Source: an uncultured Roseiflexaceae bacterium
GTDB taxonomy: Bacteria > Chloroflexota > Chloroflexia > Chloroflexales > Roseiflexaceae
Assembly: GCA_903932805.1 (NCBI GenBank)
Contig: CAIZHO010000453.1
Coordinates: 1-6,865, forward strand
Direction of reading: 5' to 3'
Length of the DNA stretch: 6,865 nt
The notes beneath the pieces were generated by a model. It searched no databases. It was given only the letters and a program-made list of their open reading frames with translations, and was not told the DNA's origin. Positions 5,431 to 6,865 of the stretch are shown in pieces. Position 1 is the first letter of the stretch; every line of letters begins with the position of its first letter. Position numbers and translations under genes: made by a program.

Positions 5431-6865
5431 ATTGGCGGGCTGCGCGTTTTTGATCCAGCTTTTTTTCGGCGTCGAGTCGCTCGAGCGCATATTCTTTGAG
5501 GTCAACGAAGTGCATTGCTGCGGTGAGCTCGGGGTGGATCTCACGCAACAAACGATAGATATCCTGGGCAACCCGGCGGTACGACGGGTGCCCTTGGGGC
5601 GTCGACCGGAGCTCACACAGGTGGAACGCTTCGCGCAGATTGAGCGAAATCCGCCAGCGCATGTGACACGCCATTGGGACCGCATATTGACTGGCATCGG
5701 GGAGATCACCCCGGATTTGGCGGGTGACTGCGATTGCCGCCTCGATGGCTGCTCGGAACGGTGCATCGAGTCCCGCAACCACGAGTTCGGGGGGCACGGT
5801 GTATCCCAGTTCGACCCCATATGGTTGCCGCTCTTGGGTCAACATGCGGTGGCGTTGCAGGTCGCGATATGCGCCGATGTCAGCCACAATGTCGAACGTG
5901 TACTGTGCTTCTTCGAACGCTCGCCCCGGCTTGTGAAAGCGTACTGCACGCTCCCCGCAGGCCGCTGTGACGATGCTAGCAAGCTCAGCCGTTGGCAGGG
6001 TAGCGACATGCGCAGCGACTGATTGATAGTCTGTGTCTGCGTGGGGGTAGAGGATTGCCGTGACCACGCGCTGGAGTGCGTCTGGCTGTGCATGGACCAA
6101 TGTGACTGCTGGTTCTTGTGGCGTATCCATACCCTGCAGGGTTGCCGCTGCGGATTTTCCTGCCTGACGAATAGCTGCGAGGTATGCCCGTAGCGCCGCT
6201 CCACGGGGCGAACTCGCGCGCTTCACAAACGACGGAATCAGCGCGCCCAAGGCATCTGCGAGGGCAGTTTGTAGCTCACGTAGTTCGGTCAAATCATGTG
6301 AACCGGCACGGGTCATCAGATATTCGAACGCACGACCGTTGCCATACATACCGACATTGGTTCGTGTGGCCATCGGCAGGAGGCCACGCAACAGGTCGAA
6401 TGCTTTGGCGCGTGTTGCTGACGCATACGCCCGTTCACTCGTGTCGGCATCGCGGGGGGATTGTTGTTGGACCCACGCGATAGTCGGCGCAAGCAGCGCA
6501 GCATAGGTATCGAACAATCCATCCATTGCGGCAATGTACGCATCTGCATGTGTAGATTCCATGATGGACTGTTCACGCACATAGCGATATGCACCGTTGA
6601 TTTTTGTGGTGAATGAGACATAGCGTGTGGATTTTTCGAGGGGGGAAATGCCGATTCGGGCGTCTTCGAGGATTTTGGCAGCTACATTGCTGATTTCTTC
6701 GCAGGCGACATGTGCACCGCCGAGTTCGGCTACCGAGTCGTCCCCATACCCAACCAGGACCCGATCGTAGAACGCTTCGGCCTGCTTGGTCGCCACCATT
6801 TGGTCGGCGGTGGTGTTGGTGGGTGCAGCAACAAGCTGATGAAATCCAGATTCGGGTTGCTGAAT
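5429..6865 (-). CDS. thyX: Double-domain ThyX-like (FAD-dependent thymidylate synthase family) protein, 5' end outside window
   Basis: A long member of the Thy1/ThyX family made of two ThyX-like halves. The frame is open to the right edge; the Met at 6799 lacks any ribosome binding site and family members have more residues before this point, so the true start lies outside. Counting from that Met, the first half has GDDSVAELGGAH (19-30), EKSTRYV (55-61) and GNGRAFEYL (153-161). The second half has QRHRMLTQERQPYG (315-328), YTVPPEL (333-339) and LNLREAFHLCEL (386-397). A normal ThyX has one motif of the form RHRxxSxNExSxRY. Here the first half keeps the ESxRY end but has ARI for RHR; the second keeps RHR but lacks the SxRY end. 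True ThyX enzymes are about 220-250 residues. Whether this protein methylates dUMP is uncertain; the family is well supported, the activity is not. The C-terminus is Lys/Arg rich. Confidence 0.85.
   Translation of the reverse strand: MQQPESGFHQLVAAPTNTTADQMVATKQAEAFYDRVLVGYGDDSVAELGGAHVACEEISNVAAKILEDARIGISPLEKSTRYVSFTTKINGAYRYVREQSIMESTHADAYIAAMDGLFDTYAALLAPTIAWVQQQSPRDADTSERAYASATRAKAFDLLRGLLPMATRTNVGMYGNGRAFEYLMTRAGSHDLTELRELQTALADALGALIPSFVKRASSPRGAALRAYLAAIRQAGKSAAATLQGMDTPQEPAVTLVHAQPDALQRVVTAILYPHADTDYQSVAAHVATLPTAELASIVTAACGERAVRFHKPGRAFEEAQYTFDIVADIGAYRDLQRHRMLTQERQPYGVELGYTVPPELVVAGLDAPFRAAIEAAIAVTRQIRGDLPDASQYAVPMACHMRWRISLNLREAFHLCELRSTPQGHPSYRRVAQDIYRLLREIHPELTAAMHFVDLKEYALERLDAEKKLDQKRAARQ

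Noticed and set aside
5414..6022. 202-residue open frame on the plus strand
   Set aside because: It is antisense to the conserved C-terminal half of the ThyX-like protein and begins inside the ssb terminator.

Overview
The window reads as ordinary bacterial chromosome of moderate GC (about the mid-50s by eye). It is densely packed, with good Shine-Dalgarno sites (GGAGG or AGGAGG) and several one-base or four-base gene junctions. The gene types fit an aerobic bacterium: a ba3-type (Thermus-like) cytochrome oxidase with its tiny subunit IIa, a secreted two-subunit molybdenum hydroxylase, a short SSB, and a long two-domain ThyX-like protein. I suspect a member of the Chloroflexota, but this is a guess from gene style. 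No 16S rRNA or other decisive marker is present.

Layout, left to right. (1) Positions 1-910, minus strand: a terminal oxidase operon read from 910 to 1 as subunit IIa, subunit II (CuA) and subunit I. Subunit I is cut by the window edge. (2) Positions 911-1237: no gene that I can support; this is the leader of the oxidase operon, with one small inverted repeat and a weak promoter candidate. (3) Positions 1238-1312, minus: a tRNA-Lys(UUU) with encoded CCA, an oligo-T stretch behind it and its own promoter in front, embedded in a 9-bp inverted repeat. (4) Positions 1379-4032, minus: a translationally coupled pair for an IorAB-like hydroxylase, a [2Fe-2S] subunit followed by a Tat-exported molybdopterin subunit. 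(5) Positions 4120-4875, plus: a short-chain dehydrogenase transcribed divergently from that pair. (6) Positions 4995-5378, plus: a small single-stranded DNA-binding protein with a palindrome in its upstream region. (7) Positions 5388-5430: a strong intrinsic terminator between convergent genes. (8) Positions 5429-6865, minus: a double-domain ThyX family protein whose 5' end lies outside the window.

How the genes may work together. The oxidase genes form one complex that reduces O2 using cytochrome c or a similar donor. The molybdenum hydroxylase oxidises an unknown N-heterocycle or aldehyde outside the cytoplasmic membrane and would pass electrons to a membrane or periplasmic carrier, so a link to the nearby oxidase is possible but unproven. 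The divergent SDR might act on a related alcohol or carbonyl. ssb and the thyX-like gene belong to DNA metabolism and look unrelated to the rest.

I found no mobile element, CRISPR array, phage gene or defence system, and nothing I would call a new system. The points most worth checking are the two half-signatures of the ThyX-like protein, the inverted repeat around the tRNA-Lys promoter, and the palindrome upstream of ssb.
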